Of a stretch of 64,000 bases of DNA, positions 13,726 to 29,041 are shown piece after piece. Each line of letters begins with the position of its first letter. Position 1 is the stretch's first letter. The notes beneath the pieces are model-generated. The model was not told the DNA's origin. It searched no databases and saw only the letters and a list, made by a program, of their open reading frames with translations. Location: the NCBI GenBank assembly GCA_013399875.1, contig VXAZ01008120.1, positions 186,001-250,000 on the forward strand. The letters are read 5' to 3'. Both the position numbers and the translations under genes were made by a program. The stretch comes from Gymnorhina tibicen (lineage: Eukaryota > Chordata > Aves > Passeriformes > Artamidae).

Positions 13726-16700
13726 AACCAGTAACACCAAATGTCACAGGAATTTACACAAATGTGAAACCAAAACTCTAGGGACATTTTCTGAAAAGAA
13801 ACTGCCAAACACAACACAAGTGAATGACCAAGAAAGAGCAAAGCACTCATTGTATTGCAAACTGGCCTCCCAGCTGCACTGCCCTTTTGTGGCTGCTGAA
13901 TGCCACCAGAAAGCTCACAGCCATGACTAACACCACAGATGTAAGAACAAGACCAATTGCACGATTTTTTTTAAAGTTTCCTATACATGAGATTGAAATT
14001 ACATGTTTCCTGCGAAACATTTTAGTTAGTTAATTAGCTTCAAACACATGCACATGCTCATAGTGGTGTCAGGGAAAAGTACAAGTTTTTGGCTTTCAGC
14101 AGATCCATGACATAAAGAATTATATGATAATATTATCTTAGACTTGACAAGAGCCAGAGCTAAGATTTTAGCATCTTCTTAAATTTGAATTATGGTCTAC
14201 TTCTGTATTGCATGGCATCACAGGGGTAAGAAGTAAAATATTACCTGAAAAAATTTCTTTTGAATGACCTCAGACACGCAGCTCTTTGTGACCCACAGAC
14301 AGATGGCTGTGAGTTGTGCTCCGCTATAGCTTTGCCACAAGTTGGTTTGGTCATGGCCAGACCAAACAGACCATAACCTTAAACATCTAGGAACCTAGGA
14401 AAGCAGGATGTCTTCCTGGACACCTGGCTCATGAGAGGAGCGTGCTACAAATGCACCCTAGTACCTGTCCTGTTAATCAGCCAAGGACAAGGCTGTTGTG
14501 CTGCCCTGTCACTATACAAACTTTGTATCAACTGCTAATTTCCTCTCTTTTTGACATTTGCATTTATTTACAAAATACATAAGCACTACTGAGCATCAAA
14601 GAAGCACTTCCTTTGCTCATGATGCCACACCTCCTTCCAGCCAGTAGCTGAGCCGTGAGCGCTCCTTCTCCCTCTTGGCTTCATGCTTCAGATAAATCTG
14701 TGTGATGTTTCTGCAAGCTTTCCTTGGCTGCTGCTCTCCCAGACCCACACTTCCATAGGAAGATCATCACCATCTTTGGGGTTTGTTTGGCTGTTCATAA
14801 ATTCTGCCTACACAGCTCCCAACATCATTGAGATTTCTGTAAGACTTGCACTTTGAACAGCAAAGATTATTTTATCTGTGCCAGAAGAGAGCCAAATAAC
14901 TTTCTTACACTTGTTGTGAAAGTTTCACCTGACTCTTCTACCACTGCTTTTCCACAGACTGTACATTTCCTCCCCCAGTCACCAAGCATTTCTGATGATC
15001 AGCTACAAGATAAGGCAGAGGAGTGTCCCTTTTGCACCTTTGCTCACTGCTGTGTTAATTTCTGCACAGGAGTCAAAGGGACAGTCATGGTCTTGGGCCT
15101 GAACCTAGAGCCAAGGCAAGCTCTGTGTTCCCTTTGAAAAGGGAACATCTGGCCATGCACCAGGCACCAGAACTACTGAGAGCAATGGAATTAGGCAAAG
15201 CTGAATTAATCCTGTCCCCGGCCTCCCACCCCCTCACTAAAAACCTTGGGAAAGCTCAAATCCAAGCTTGATCTTTAGGTACAATATGCGTCAAGGCCAC
15301 AAAGTGCAAGCTTGCAACTAAAGGTGCTTTGAATACACAACAGATTTCCCAGATGGGAATTTCCTCCATTATTATATTTAATTTTCCATTTCCTAACATT
15401 CAAATACCAAAGAATACATCCAAGCACACTCAGCTTTGAAGAAAGCAGTTAAGCAAGGACTAAACTAGGAAAGAACACTTGGCCTTCTACAACACAGCCA
15501 TTACATTAACTCCTCTGAGAGCTGGTCTTTTGAATCCAAACACAGTTTGTTTTTTTAGAGTCGCTAGTGATTACCAGGGGAAGAAAATAATTGTTGGGAA
15601 AAGCTTGGTTAATTCAGTGACCAACATAACATTTAACTCCATCCCAAGCTTTCTGTGGAATAATACATTGCGAGATGATGGCACGCTGTACTCCGAGGGT
15701 CAGCCTCAGAAAAAAACCAGTCACCCAGAAATTCAGTTCAAATGAAAAGCACAGGCATTTTTTGGAATAGAATGACTGGTGGGCACACAGCATTAGGTTT
15801 GAACTCTGGCAATATAAAAAGACTTACTTTTATGTACAAACAAATTCTATGTACAAATTTAAAAAAGAAGTATCTCTTCAGGGTTTTCTGTGAGCTTCAG
15901 GACCAAAAAAATCCAACCCAGTGTTTTAGAGAAATTTTTTTAAAAAAAATCTATTCAAGAAACCCTAAAAATATGCAGATAAAACCCTAGACTATCACAG
16001 CATCTTGTATTCTTACTTTCATTACCACAAAGGAAAAAATGGAAAAAAAAGAAAATCTTTCTTAGGACCCTTCCAGACCAAGCTGTGTGCATCAGCTGCA
16101 GACTTCCAGATCTTCTTCTTTTAAGCCAAGGTTGATCCAGCTGAAAGCTTTTTAAAATCTGCAGTTAGATCAGAAAGGTATAGTAAAGGGGCAATGGTCA
16201 GTATAATGAGCCCAAATGTAATTTGAGGTTTTGCCAGTGTAAGCTGGTATTTTCTGGAAGAACAAACACGTCAGCATCACCCACTTCAGCTAGAATCCTT
16301 CTTCACCTAGAGTGAGGTAGAAGTAATGAGACCAAGTGTAAACCTTGGCAGTACTGCCAATGCCCAGGAGAAGAGGCCAGACCCTTCCAAACCCACAAAT
16401 CCAGAAAGAAGCCCAATAACCTTTGACAAATGCAAAAATGTTGCATGGAAATAAAAACTCATCTGTTTGTCTGGACAAATCACCGCGGTAAAATGTGCTT
16501 ACAAGCAGAAAACTTGATCTGTAGTCAGGAGATGTTATAATGTTTTCAGTAACTGGACTCTTTGCAATTCCAGCGCTACTTTTAATCGGATTTACTGACT
16601 GTGTTTTACAAAATGGTCATGAGAGCCAAAAGGGGCTCTCATCTACCCTGTGTGCCTCTGTCAGCATAACAGTGGTTGCTGCCTCATTAGGAATCACAAA

Positions 16701-19700
16701 ACACGATGATTGGAAGAAGCCCTTTCACTCTACATGAAAGCAAGGAAGGAAAACACAGGTGAATTTGCCCTGAAATAGTATTAGGGAGGAAAAAGCATTT
16801 CCTTCTCTCTTCAGAGTGTTTCTAGTTGTTGTATTTTTATTATAGTACAGTTTGTTTTAAATATCAGAAAATGCCATTCCCAGGGTGAAGAGAAACTGAA
16901 ATACTGAAAAGTTCTCTGATCTTGGCCCGTCAGTGAAAGCAGTTTGAAATGTCTGCTCCTACTAAATGTTTTGTTTGGGTAACTTCCACTAGGGATTAAG
17001 TCTAATGCTTTATTTCCATTAGAATGTCCTTTGAACAGGATTTTATAAAAGCTTAAATGAAATGAGAAAACACTTGGGTCAGAACTTGTTCTTAGTAGTG
17101 TTTCTTCAGGACTTGATTAGCCTGGGATTGAATGAACTGCATTCTATCAGCTGACAATCAGCAAATAAAAGTGTGGGCAATTATGCTTTTTTCAGTTCAG
17201 TGACCCTTTCACAGCAAAGCAGCTTTGTAAGCAAGAATGTGAAGCCATTCACTTTCACAGAAAAGGACGCATTTGCTTGCTGATACATCTACAGTCATGC
17301 ATGCATGCTACCTCAGAATACAGCCAGCTGAAAATAAATGCAGCAGATTTTGCAGTTTATGGGCCAAGTTTTGTTCACATTTAGACAGGCCTGTACCCGG
17401 ATCATATCTATCATTTCACTGGATTTAAAAACAAAACTAAACTTTAAACTGGATCAACAAAAGCATTGTCTGGATCTCTGAACACAGCAGAGAATCAAAA
17501 GGCATTTAAAAGTGTTTGAAAAGAAAATCCTCCTCCTTTAGGACTTCATTTTATGGATTAATAAATTTAAAAAAAAAACAAACCTGACAGTAGGCAAGTG
17601 TGAGAGAATATCACCTCTTATCCCACATACATTAAATCATAATCCAATCTCTGTCTTCTAGGGGTTGGGATAAATCCTGCAGTATGAAGTGTATTACCTC
17701 TCCAACTTTTGTTCATATTATTTATGATATCTCTTCTGGTATCACTTTTTCTTTCCACAATGAGCTGTAAAGAAGTGAAGTACACAAATATTTCTGTGGT
17801 CACAGCGGGCCTTAAAAAATCCCTTATACAGAACACTTCCCTGCAGGATGCTCCAGCTGGTTTTCAGCATATGAATGTGACAGACAACCAAATCAGTAAT
17901 CCCTAAAAGAGGGAATAGTATCAGGAGAAAAATGCTGCCAGAGTACAATGGTGCTTTCTGACAGCGGTGAAAATTTTAATCATGACAGCACCAGAGCATA
18001 CAGACTCCATGGTTAGCCCTGAAAATTTGTCCTACAATAAAAATGTCTTTATATTTCTTCTTACATTTTTAGTGGGGGGGAAAGAAAGCTACTCCCCTGA
18101 TTCGCAGTAAATTACAGCTACAGGCAAAAACTTCAGCAGAAGAGTAACATGTCTGACCATCCACTTTTATCTGTGCACAAGATACAATCAGTTTCTGTTG
18201 CAGAAAGTCTCCAGCACATTCAGTTATGATTTCACCCAAGGTTAACTAACATCCCTCACCCCTCCCCACTCCAAACCTGGTCTTGCTTTGGAACTGGTGA
18301 TTTTCCACTCTCTCTACAATACAGTCTCTGATGTTTGTCAGGTGTCTTGGCTACACGGATCAGGATTTTCTAACCACACAATCCATTTCTCCATGGTGCA
18401 CCGCACTTAAAACTCTGCCCTCCTCAGAGGAAGTCATGTCTGAAAATAAACCCGACCTGTTTGTTTCATTTGTTTCAAGAAAACCAGTTATTAATAAGTT
18501 ATTAAAATGGCACCCTTTTCCCCACTAGTATTTTCTTTCATATTCATCTGAAATCTTCTCAAAAATCACTGCTTTTTGATTGCATGTAGGGGGCAAAAGA
18601 AAAATATTTTATAGAACATGGTGAAATAAGTGAGGGGCAATTGTTGTTAAGCAGAGGCTCTCACCATGCAGCCTTCTCCTCCTCATGCTTGCCCTTCTCT
18701 TCCCCCACCAGCCTTTAGCATGCTCAAAAAATGCAACTTGATCTTAAGAGAGCAAACCAAAACCACCCCGTTTCAGCTCTTTGTTCCTACTCAATCTTTA
18801 CACCGTTATCTCTTTCCAGCCCTGCTTCCCTCTCTCCTCCAGCACAGCTTCTCTGCTGGACCATGAAATGTTACTACCTGCTGCACCCTTTCTGGCCACC
18901 TTCCTGATCACGGGCAGAGGTGGAAGAAATGAACTCAAAACAAGCCTAAATACTGTCCTAACAGCAAGGCTTGCAGGTACACAGATGACCTTAGGTATCG
19001 TTGCCATCTGCCTGTACTGTTTACATTAATTCCACACACCTGCAAAACAGCAGCCAGGAGCTCCTGAGGGAGAACTGGTGCCATGGACTGAGCCCTGTGC
19101 AGAGACATACCAACCTGGGTTTCCTAGGAATCCCTCCACCTTCCAAAAAGCAACATCTGGCATCTCCTCTGGACAAGGGCAAGAGCTGTACTTAAAGCTT
19201 ATTTCAATCTCAAATTCACTCCATTTCCTGCTTTACTTTATTTATCTTCATCAGGCACAACCAGATTCAGAGGGAGACTTGTTGCTGCAACTGTTATGCA
19301 GGGAAAGTGTTTGCCAAAAGCAGAACTCAGAAGTTCTGCTGGAATCTGTCTGGCAAGATTTTCTCTTCATCCTTGCAGAGGTCTTGTATCTTCCAACACA
19401 TTTTTTTCCCTTTGATGACCCCAAATATGCTTTAAACTTCAATGGTTCCTTTGAACACCCAGATGTGGCTTCTCTAACCATCTGGTAAGGCTCACAGGAG
19501 CTAGTGAGGAAGATACCTGACCAGCATCCTCATGTTTTCTCAGATTTGACTGATGGGCTCGCAGAACCTGAGTTTATCAGGATATGTACACAGTTAAAAT
19601 AATTTTAACTGTTCTGAGTTCAGAGCCACAATCTTAAGACATAGTTTATTTGTTTATTAAACAGCATAATGATGTCCTGGGAAACTTTTTAAGTTGCTTA

Positions 19701-22671
19701 TATCCTATGAAGTGACATCACTAAAATGAAACAGCGGGTCATAGTGTCACAGCTGGAAACCTTGAATCCATCATAACAAGACCTTCAAGTTTCCAATTCA
19801 AAAGCTCTGGAGTGCTCAAGTATTTTTCCCCCTAAGGGTATTAGCTAAGGATTCTGCTTTCCATGGTTCATTGTGAATAGGACTTGGTACTGAGCTGTTG
19901 ATAGGGTATCTCTGGAAACTCTGGCTGTGAGAGCACTGTGTATGGAAAAGCACAGTGCCAGAAGCTGAGCTACAGTCCTGTCCAGCCCTGAAGGCAGGGT
20001 TACTTGGCTGTGAGGTGCCTACAAGCTTCAGAACTGTATGAAATACAGGTAAACAGTCCAAGTTGGATGACAAATAAATCCAGGCTTAGGTAAGGGAATA
20101 GATACAGGCATTACTTGTGCATGGCAGAACAAGAGAAGAGGATCTGTGTGAAAAAGATGTCCATCAAGGCAGACGACACAGCCATCCACACAAATGCATG
20201 GAAGAGGTCCCTTATAAAGAAATATCTTATGTTCAGCTTTTTCCTGTTTGACCAATGGAATTCAGTGTTCTTGCACCTCTATGAGGTTACAGACAAGAAG
20301 AGTGGTAGAAGAATAATGCTGAAGAAATTTGGACGGACCTAAGGACTCAAGCCTTCAGATTTATCTGACAGTAATCTTGAACCACGATGCAGACAATTTC
20401 TGCAAATGCTTCTTTGTGAAGTTATCTGCAGGGAAGGAAGCTTTGACTGTCTAGCATCAGTTGTCTAAATAGTCTTGTACCTACTGAGGCTGCTAACAGG
20501 GACCATATTTCTGTTAGCAGATTTACTGCAAAACTAGCATCTAGCTTATGCGGAAACCCAAATCCAGCAGGACTTTTATGACCGCTCCTTGAAGGTGCAA
20601 ATTTCCAGATTTTCTCACCAACCACAGAATGGTTCAGTTTTTTCTTCAAGCCCTTTTAGTGACTACAGTTCATTTCTAAATTTAATATTTTCTTGAAACT
20701 CACTAAGATGCATCTGTAGAGGGGGGAAAAAATAAGTTACAAACTTCAACAAACAAACAAAACCATTCAGAAGTATCTTCCAAAGATAAACAGAATTTCC
20801 TGTATGGCTTACTGGCCCAGCTAGGATTAACCAGCCCAATAAGAAAGATTATTAAACCTTTTTAAACCACAAAAAAGGCCTGAGAAATTTCAACATGATC
20901 TGGACGAAGAAAAGTTAAGCAATGAGTGTTCTTGACCTCACATATAAAATACAAAGGATCATTTCTTAAAGATAAAACCCACAAGAATAACTATTTTAGT
21001 GCCAATTTTAGTTGCCTGGAGAACAAGGAGTAACCTTACACAATCTCAAGTAAGTCTAATAGAGTCAGTTATCCATTAGCTGTAGCCACTGGTTACTTTT
21101 TTAGCACTACGGGTCATGCCCCAGTGAAACAAAAAGGGGGAGATGGTGGAAATTGAAGGAGTCCTTCAAAGAAGGAAAAGAAGCATGAAGCAGTGAGGTG
21201 GCTCACCCAAGAAATTTTGAACAGAAGGGAAGAATGAAGTCAGATCTTTACAGCAGTAGTGACTGAGGCAGAAAATAGTGATTTCTCCTCTGATCTGTCT
21301 GTATCTGAAATACCAGCACCCAGACTCACTAGGGACCAGCAGAAAATTTTGCCTGTAGAAAACTCCAGAAGGAAAACCAGGTAAACACTCTGTTTCTCAC
21401 TAGATAAGAGTAAAATTAATGGATAAATATTAAGGTAATTCCTGAAAAAAGGGAAAAATATCTCTGTCCAATACAGTACTGCATTGAAAAAACAAAAAAA
21501 AGAAAAATTCTGAAAGAAATGTTTTTCAAGAAATGCACAGCTTTCTGCACCTCTAAAAGCTATTGAGAGAATATAAAATAAAATCTCTTCCCAGCATTTC
21601 ACACTCCTTCACATAACACATTTAAAGAGAAACAAATAAGTTGTATGGGACAGTGATGAGCCTCTGAACAATCCTTCTTTTCATCAGAATCCAAACTGGG
21701 TTTCAAAAGCTGCTTCAGACATGCTTAGCTATTTCTGTTCCACAGCAATACAGTCATGGAAAGTTTTCCATGTACCACAGCAAGGCCACAGAGCAAACAG
21801 TTTATCACTGGAGTGTCTGAGCTTGCACGATAAAAAACAAACAGGGAGTAATATATGACAAAACCTTGAAAGTGGAATTTTGGACTCTAATTACCTGGTC
21901 AGAAGCTCTTTTGAATGGGCTGTGTGAGCTAATAAATTTCTTGTTAGAGAACAAGAACAAGTCTACTTTGTCTGGACTCTAATCTTGGGTTTGTAGCAGA
22001 TTGTTATCAGTGCTTTTCCCCTGGAATTCAGTTTCTCTGCACAGATTTAAAAGAATAAGTCTTTTTCTCTTCCTTCAAGGCAATAGCATGTAATATAGCT
22101 GCTCCTACTTTTTGCCCATATTTGGGGTGAAGAGCAACCGGCTTAATTTTTCCTTATGCTTTGGTTTCATTTGGCTTTCCAGCAAGAAGAGCCTGTAGAA
22201 TTCCTACAGAAGGCCTCCCACTAAGTACTTTTTCTTTTCTTGTTCTTCTGTGCAGATTTTAGTGGGGAGCCATCAGATGCATGCCCTGTATCTTTGGGAG
22301 CTGGTGGAAGGGAGCTCAGGGTAGTTCACAGGCAGAATGGGGTTTCCTGGTGGCTCTGGCACACAGCTGTGTTCGAGAGCAAATGGGCAAATTCAAGTCC
22401 AGTGGTCCTTGCTGTGCCATATCTCACAGCTGAGGTCCTGCAGAGCCTACAGCTGCCATCTGGCACCCCTTGGCTGGTCAGATGCCAGAGCACCAGCATG
22501 GGGACAACAACAACATTACCAAAGAGCTGTAGCTTGGCTGCTCCAAAGATAAAGTGATTTAAAAATATGAAAAAAAAATGAGGATCAGGACTTGGGATTT
22601 CTCTGTCTTTATACAAATCCAGAGGAAATCACAAAAAGCAAGGATGACTTGCCCCCCCTTAGGGGGGAGTG
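13726..22671. other. Non-coding flank, no gene recognised
   Basis: AT-rich single-copy-looking sequence. The longest frame (19078-19488, plus, 136 codons) has no domain, no flanking splice logic and no known motif. A GTTTGGTC/GACCAAAC hairpin lies at 14345-14367. Confidence 0.6.
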
Positions 22672-22865
22672 AGTCAAGATGGCTATAGAATTGGAAGGGA
22701 CATTTGAAGGTCATCTTGTCCAACCTCCCTGCAGTGACCGGGCACACCTGCAAGGCCTGGCCTTGAATGGTTCTAGGGGTGGGGCATCCACCACCTCTCT
22801 GGGCAACCTGTTCCAGTGCTTTACCCCTCGCACTGTAAAAAAACTTCTTTGAAAATAATTTTTTA
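22672..22865 (-). mobile_element. CR1 LINE 3' end, minus orientation
   Basis: The minus-strand translation contains the CR1 ORF2 C-terminal signature FFTVRGVKHWNRLPREVVDAP-LE-FKAR. On the plus strand it reads as the familiar TTGGAAGGGACATTTGAAGG ... CATCTTGTCCAACC ... CCTGTTCCAGTGCTTTACC. The terminal octamer repeat is degraded. It is a 5'-truncated, inactive copy. Confidence 0.9.
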
Positions 22866-23287
22866 AACTTCTGTAAAATAATGAGGGCCTATTGTTTTTA
22901 TGTGTTTCATTAAAGTCTACCCATGTCTTCCCCATGTTTTGTTATCCAAACTGATCTCACTGAAATACTAAAGGAAGGTCCCCTTGACCCTTCTGTGATC
23001 ATGTTATCACAAATGTAAGGCTTCTCCAAAAGAGCAGATGTGCCAAACCATCCCAAGGATGCTGAGCTGAATGGAAAGTACACACTGATCAAATATTTGC
23101 TATCGCTGATGGAGAGGGAGCTGAGAGGTGGCATTTCCATGACATTTTGTTCTTGTAAAGCTAAGAACTGTTCTATAACCTTTGAATGTGCCTTGAAATT
23201 GTTAATCTCACACCACACCAGAAGTAAATTAAGAGATTTGGAAAATATGCAATTATTTATTCTCAGTCCACAGTATCACACATAAAT

Positions 23288-23328
23288 AACTCCTATTAGG
23301 AAATAAGGAACTCCTATTAGGAAATAAA
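23288..23328. repeat. 21-bp tandem duplication
   Basis: AACTCCTATTAGGAAATAA occurs twice with a period of 21 bases, with no mismatch in the shared part. Confidence 0.85.
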
Positions 23329-26002
23329 TAAGTCCTCATGATGACTGTGAGAAATAACTGATCATATCAAAAGAATTTACAGCTTAAGAGCAGTGTGACA
23401 TAGCAACTCCATGCAAGGTTATCTTGCTCTCTCCTGTTGTAATAGGCACATGTGCCTAGCTGAAAGTTTATTTTAAAAATCATACTCATATTCTAAAAGT
23501 CAGCTAAGATTAGTAGTCGACAAATATGAGGTGTTTCCATACCATCCATTAGCCAGAGCTCCAGGAATAGCACTACATAAGAATCAGGGAATTAAAACAT
23601 TTTTACCACGTCCACCCTGCACTGGGTCATTTCTCCTGAAATGTGACTTCTCATGAAAGTTGCTAATACAGATTTGGCCTGGACTACAGAGTGGTTGGAC
23701 TTGAATAGAAAGCAAGCGGGAACAAAAAATGCCATGTTCAAGGAGGAAACAGTGAAAAGACTCAAAATACAGCTGAAATGTTCAGCACAAGAGACGAAAA
23801 TAATTTCAGCTGCTGATTTTTCTGGCAGAACAGAAGCCCAAGTCGTCTCTTTTAAAAATGCATGCATACCCTTCTGAAGCAGCTGCCTTCAGCCTCCTTT
23901 TTGCTCCTTTGCAACCCTACTGGGATGCATTGACATATATACAGACCACCTTTATCAGGCATCACAAAGTACCTCAATTCTGTCCAGTTCTTTTCTTTTG
24001 GAAAAGTGCGAAAGTGCTACCCACCCTAAATTTTGTCTAATATTTTGTCTGATGTAGTTTGAGAATGTTCCAAGTCATTTAAAACAATAACAAGAGTTGT
24101 CATGAGGACAACTCAGTGCATTTACTAAACGGTCCTGTTTCTTCTGTTAAGGAAGATCTACTATGGAGGAGGGGGATAAAGGCCCAAAAAACCCAAATCA
24201 AAACAACAACAACAAAAAGCAACACCAAAGCCTCTCCAAAAAGAAGAGAAACCCCACAAGACCATAAAAATAAAATAAAAAAATTCATTCACCACTGAGC
24301 ATAAGATATTTTACCTGCAGCCTGTGGGATCTACAGGTTGCTTAATATATGGTTAGGTTTGTGATGTATGCAGATTTCACTTATCCTTTCATAGCTTATT
24401 TTATTCTCAACGTGCATTCTATTGTCACAGGTATTGCATAATTGTTACCACACAGAAAAGGAAGTCAGGATTGTTGGGGTGACTTTATACAGCTGTTTCA
24501 CTCCACACTCTTGTGCCTTTGTGCTTCTGCAGAGACACATAATTTATCACAAAGTGGCAAAGAAATTTTAAAATTGCTGTTAAGGAAATGCAAGTCCCAC
24601 GCGGTGATTTCCTTGAATTGAAGTCCTTCATAAAATGGGGAATTACATAAAATTGCTTTCATTTTGCAGAATGGGAGAATGACAAGACAGCTACAAGAGA
24701 AAGATTTTAGATCACAGCTTAATTGCAGATGCTCCGTAATTCTCACAGCATCTCAGCCTGCCTCCATCACATGAACATCACAGCTTTTTAGAAGAGCTCG
24801 TAGCAGTCCATGCACCTCTTACTAGAGCATCATAAAATTCCAATAGAAGTAAAAACAAACAAATAACCTGTCATTTGATAGATACATTGAAGTAATTCTC
24901 CAGCATTAGCCCATCATCACACCACAGAGCATCCATTTTTCTTCAACACTTTCCAAACAAGCCTATCCATTCATCCAAGCTCATACATACAATATTTAGT
25001 CATTTCCACTAACATTAGATTTAAATGTGACCATTAACTTCTGCAGATTTCTTTAAAATGCAGACTAGAAAATCCCTTCTTTCTGTCATTTTGTGGTTGC
25101 TATGTTTAAAGAATCTTCCCTCTGGGAATTTGCTGTGGTCAGAAGGCTTCATCACAAATGCACTGTACTACATTTGCTGTAAAAACAAGAAGTGAGCGCC
25201 TTCTCCATTTCCTTTTCAAGAACCATGGTTTATGATGTTTTAATTAATGTCTCTTAGCTTGAAAATTCAAGAATTTAAGAAGTAATTTGAACATACTTTC
25301 ACTGCTTTATTACCACAACTTAAATCTGTGGTCATTGCTGCAGGGGCCTGTGTGCTCATTGCATATCTCTAGGTTGGTTCATGTCTGAATGTGTCATGTA
25401 CCAGCATCTTTTTCTTCCTTGCAATGGTCCCATAAGACGTAGATATTTAGAATTTTAAAATAGCATGAAAACACCAGAGACTGCACTACCCTCACCATAA
25501 GATCCTGGAGGTCTAAGTAAAACAAAGGCAACTCGAGCTGTACCATGAAGTAAAACCCAGTTGTTCAAAACTAATGCTGAGACAGCTTTGATATTTTTGA
25601 AGGATTATTTATAGAATAATTTACAGTGGTAAAAAGGCATAAGAATTGCATAGGCAAAGCTCAGAAAAAATATGAGGAAGATAATGCGGTGTTTAAGATA
25701 AGAATGAGAAACAAAGAACCCCCAACATTTAATGCAGCTCTACAATCTGGTAGCAGGATTTCTGAAGGGCTAGATGAAGCGTATCACTTTTTTAGTCTCC
25801 CAAGAATCAGAAGTATTTGGCAGATGCTTGAAACAGGAAACAAATAAGTTTTATTTGAGGCCTCAAACATTATAAAAATATCAGCTCATAGTAATCTACC
25901 ATGAAAACCTTGTACTATCACATCTGTAAAATGCATATTTTAAGACACAGCTTTAGAGTTTTGGAGCTGCCTGAACCATCTACATTTCTGTCATTCCTAT
26001 CT

Positions 26003-26062
26003 ATGTATATACATGTGTGTGTGTCTCTGTGTGTGTATGTAGGTGTATGTATATTTATAAAG
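26003..26062. repeat. Interrupted (TG)n / TATG microsatellite
   Basis: GTATATACATG, then TGTGTGTGTCTCTGTGTGTG, then TATGTAGGTGTATGTATA: an imperfect purine-pyrimidine alternating tract. Confidence 0.85.
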
Positions 26063-29015
26063 CAATTTGTTTTCCTTTAAAATTTGTTTCCCATAAGTCA
26101 AAACACCCTCCTCCTTGCACTAAATTGTTTGGTTTAAACCCTGATCTCTAGGGCACTGATAAACAGTATTTTTGTGGGTTTGGGAAAGCTGAAAATATTT
26201 TCACTTTAAAAATCCCATAGTGCAGTAAAACAATGTTCCAGCAATCAAAACCATGGCATGTTCTCCAAGCATGATTCACTGTAGCTAAGCCCCCAAAGAA
26301 GCAGTGCTAGTGGATGATCGCCAGTGGTAGTGTCTTCTAGAAAGAGGAAAAATAACCCCATAAAACGTAAATAGGAGCTGTTTAAAACAAGTTGTGCACA
26401 GGTACCACTGACAGACAGGCGGCCAGCATTACATATTAGTCCAGATGTAGTTTAGGTTTCTTTCTGGCGAAAAGGAGCTTTCCCATTAGATGTTCTCAGC
26501 CAAAGAAACAAAGAACAAATCAGGGCCTGATACAAAAGGCTGTCTCTCCTTGGCTAAGTTAAATCTCTTCTGGGGACCCCATCCTGAGAGCATCTTGCCC
26601 TGTTTACTCCCACTGTGGAGGGGACGTGCTGCCAGCTGCGGGATGAGGCTTCCCACATGATGTTTGCCACCTTTGCCAGTCACTGGAAAGGGAGCAGTTT
26701 CTGGCAGCAGTTTTGCAGACCATATTGGGGCTGGCTAGTCAAATGCTTAGCATTTGAATGAATCCCAGCTACCTACCTCCTTTTGGCCTGGTCTCAGTGC
26801 AGCTCAGTGCAGCCTCAGCAATAGCATTTGATATACAGCAGAGCAGGAACACAGCACCTGAAGCTTCTTACCGTAAACCATATACAAAGAAACACACTGC
26901 AGACATTTGGCAGCCATATAAGGAACAACCCTGGCACTGATCTGCCATTCTCAGTTCAGTCTCCCTCACCTCACACTGCTGCAGCAGAGCTTCTGCCTGT
27001 GCAGACTCCCACTGACTTCTGAATTGCACAACCCTATGTCTGAAAGCAGGAGTAGATGAACCCGGTAATTCAATGACCAATTCTACAATCTACAATCTAC
27101 CAAAAAAAAACCCAACCAAACTAGAGCAAGCCCCCACATCTATGCTTTGTTCTCACCTCTGGTACATTTTTGCTACACACCTTCAAAGTCAGAGGGTTCA
27201 TGGCAAGGGTTATTTTCTCTGCCCTCAACTGGACCAACTCCACTGCTCCCCTGGCCTCACCAGGGCATGCCTCCTACATCCCCAGATCCCCCTATTGTGG
27301 CAGAATGGCTCCAGATTTAGACCAACTTATGATGAAGATGCCTTTATGCAACTCCTCCCATTCCAACCTGTCCAAACAGGTCCTGAAGAGCTTGTTCCTC
27401 CGCTCAGTTTTTATACGAGAGCAAAGGTAGCTTTGCAAAACAGTCTCAACCAGGATGAATCCTACCTAGCCTGCACAGCGTCTGTAGGAAAGCACGGGTC
27501 ATAGATATGACTGGTGCTTCCAAGGAAATATTGCTCTTTTTCATTCCTGAAGGTCCAGACAGGGAGAGACGGACTGTCCTGGCAAGGGGGAGCAGAAGTC
27601 CCTGCCATTTTTACAGGGCATCTTACAAGCAAGCAAGTGCACAACCAGCAGGAGTCAAAGTACAAATCACAACTGAGCCCACGAAGATTTCCAGCTTCAG
27701 GTATCAGAAATGCAGCCTTAGGCCAGGCAGTAACAGACCCTCTGAGCTCTACCATCTCGTGATCAATCACTCCTGGAAATGACCAGCGATGCAAGCACAT
27801 GTCTAAGGGGCAGGCCAGGGAAGGTCAGTGTTGCTCTGGTCAGTAGAGGAGAAGAGGGGTAATTGTATCTTCATCCATTCAGGGTATTTGTATTGGCACA
27901 GACATTGTGTAACTCCCAGGGAAAAGGAAATTGTCATCCTCAAGAACGCTTCACAGTAAGAAGAGCCTCCATTCTATTCTCAGGGTGAATAGGACTGAGA
28001 AGGACACAAATGAATGAAACCTGGCCATGACTTTAAGAATATAAAAGAATGTTTCTGCCTATTTCAGAGGAAACACGTATTTGCAGCTTTACTTACATTT
28101 TTAAACAAGCAGACAAAGGGTTGTTATCTCCGATATGAAAAACAGACAGGGAAGAATTTTTTTATTTTAACTGCAAAATTTTATAGATTATCTGAAGTTG
28201 GGGGAAGCATTTTAACCAGCTAAAGCTTGAGCTACTTTAGAGCTGGGAAAATACTTTATCCTCCATGTTTGATTTGGATGGCTTTATAAAAGGACAAGAA
28301 GGTCCAATTTTGCAATGCATCCAGGCAATTTTGTTTGTGTCACAGCACCACAAAACAATTTTACTTCCCCAAGCTATCATTCCTGTTGACCAGTCTTCAT
28401 ACTCTCGTATTTATAAACCTAGTTGCCCATTTTGTCTGCAGAGTCAGATTTTGTCAAGCTACGGTAAATCTCCTCTATGCTTTTGTGTGCCCCAAAAGAT
28501 GTTCTTTCTGCTTCCAGACTACCTTACCTGACCATGTGCATGGTTCTGTTCCAGCTCTAGCAAAGTCACAGGGTGCATATGAGCTAACCTCCTTCTTATC
28601 TTACGAGGTGTCTGCTTCTAAGATCTGATATCCTTCAGATGTCTGTACTGTCTTAATGAACTGCTGCCAGCAAAATCGCTGAGAGGTTTTGCTATTTCTT
28701 CCTTCCATGATATTTGCATGTTTTTCTTTCAAGTCTCCTCGTCTTTTCAAACTTGACAGCCTTACACACAGTTTCACCATGTAACATCATTAATAAAGTC
28801 AATTATCAAGTGAAAGAAAACCTCACCTATATTATTCAATTGCAGCAGAGAGCAAAGCAGCACGTCTCTCTTTTGGTCAATCTCCATCTCTCTTGTGGTT
28901 GATATCTGATAATGCTGGATATTTTCAGCAAGTCAAGAGATGGCACCATGTCTTCCTTTGAATTTAGCAGCAAATACTAAAAACCAAAAGCTGTTCATCT
29001 GTACATAGGTGAAGG

Positions 29016-29041
29016 GTTGTTTGTTTGTTTGTTTGTTTTTA
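29016..29041. repeat. (GTTT)n microsatellite
   Basis: Five consecutive GTTT units followed by a T run. Confidence 0.85.

Noticed and set aside
19078..19488. 136-codon plus-strand open frame
   Set aside because: Hydrophobic patches only, with no homology I can name and no splice-consistent boundaries.
27073..27504. 143-codon plus-strand open frame
   Set aside because: No recognisable domain; it overlaps two other open frames and has no gene-like flanks.
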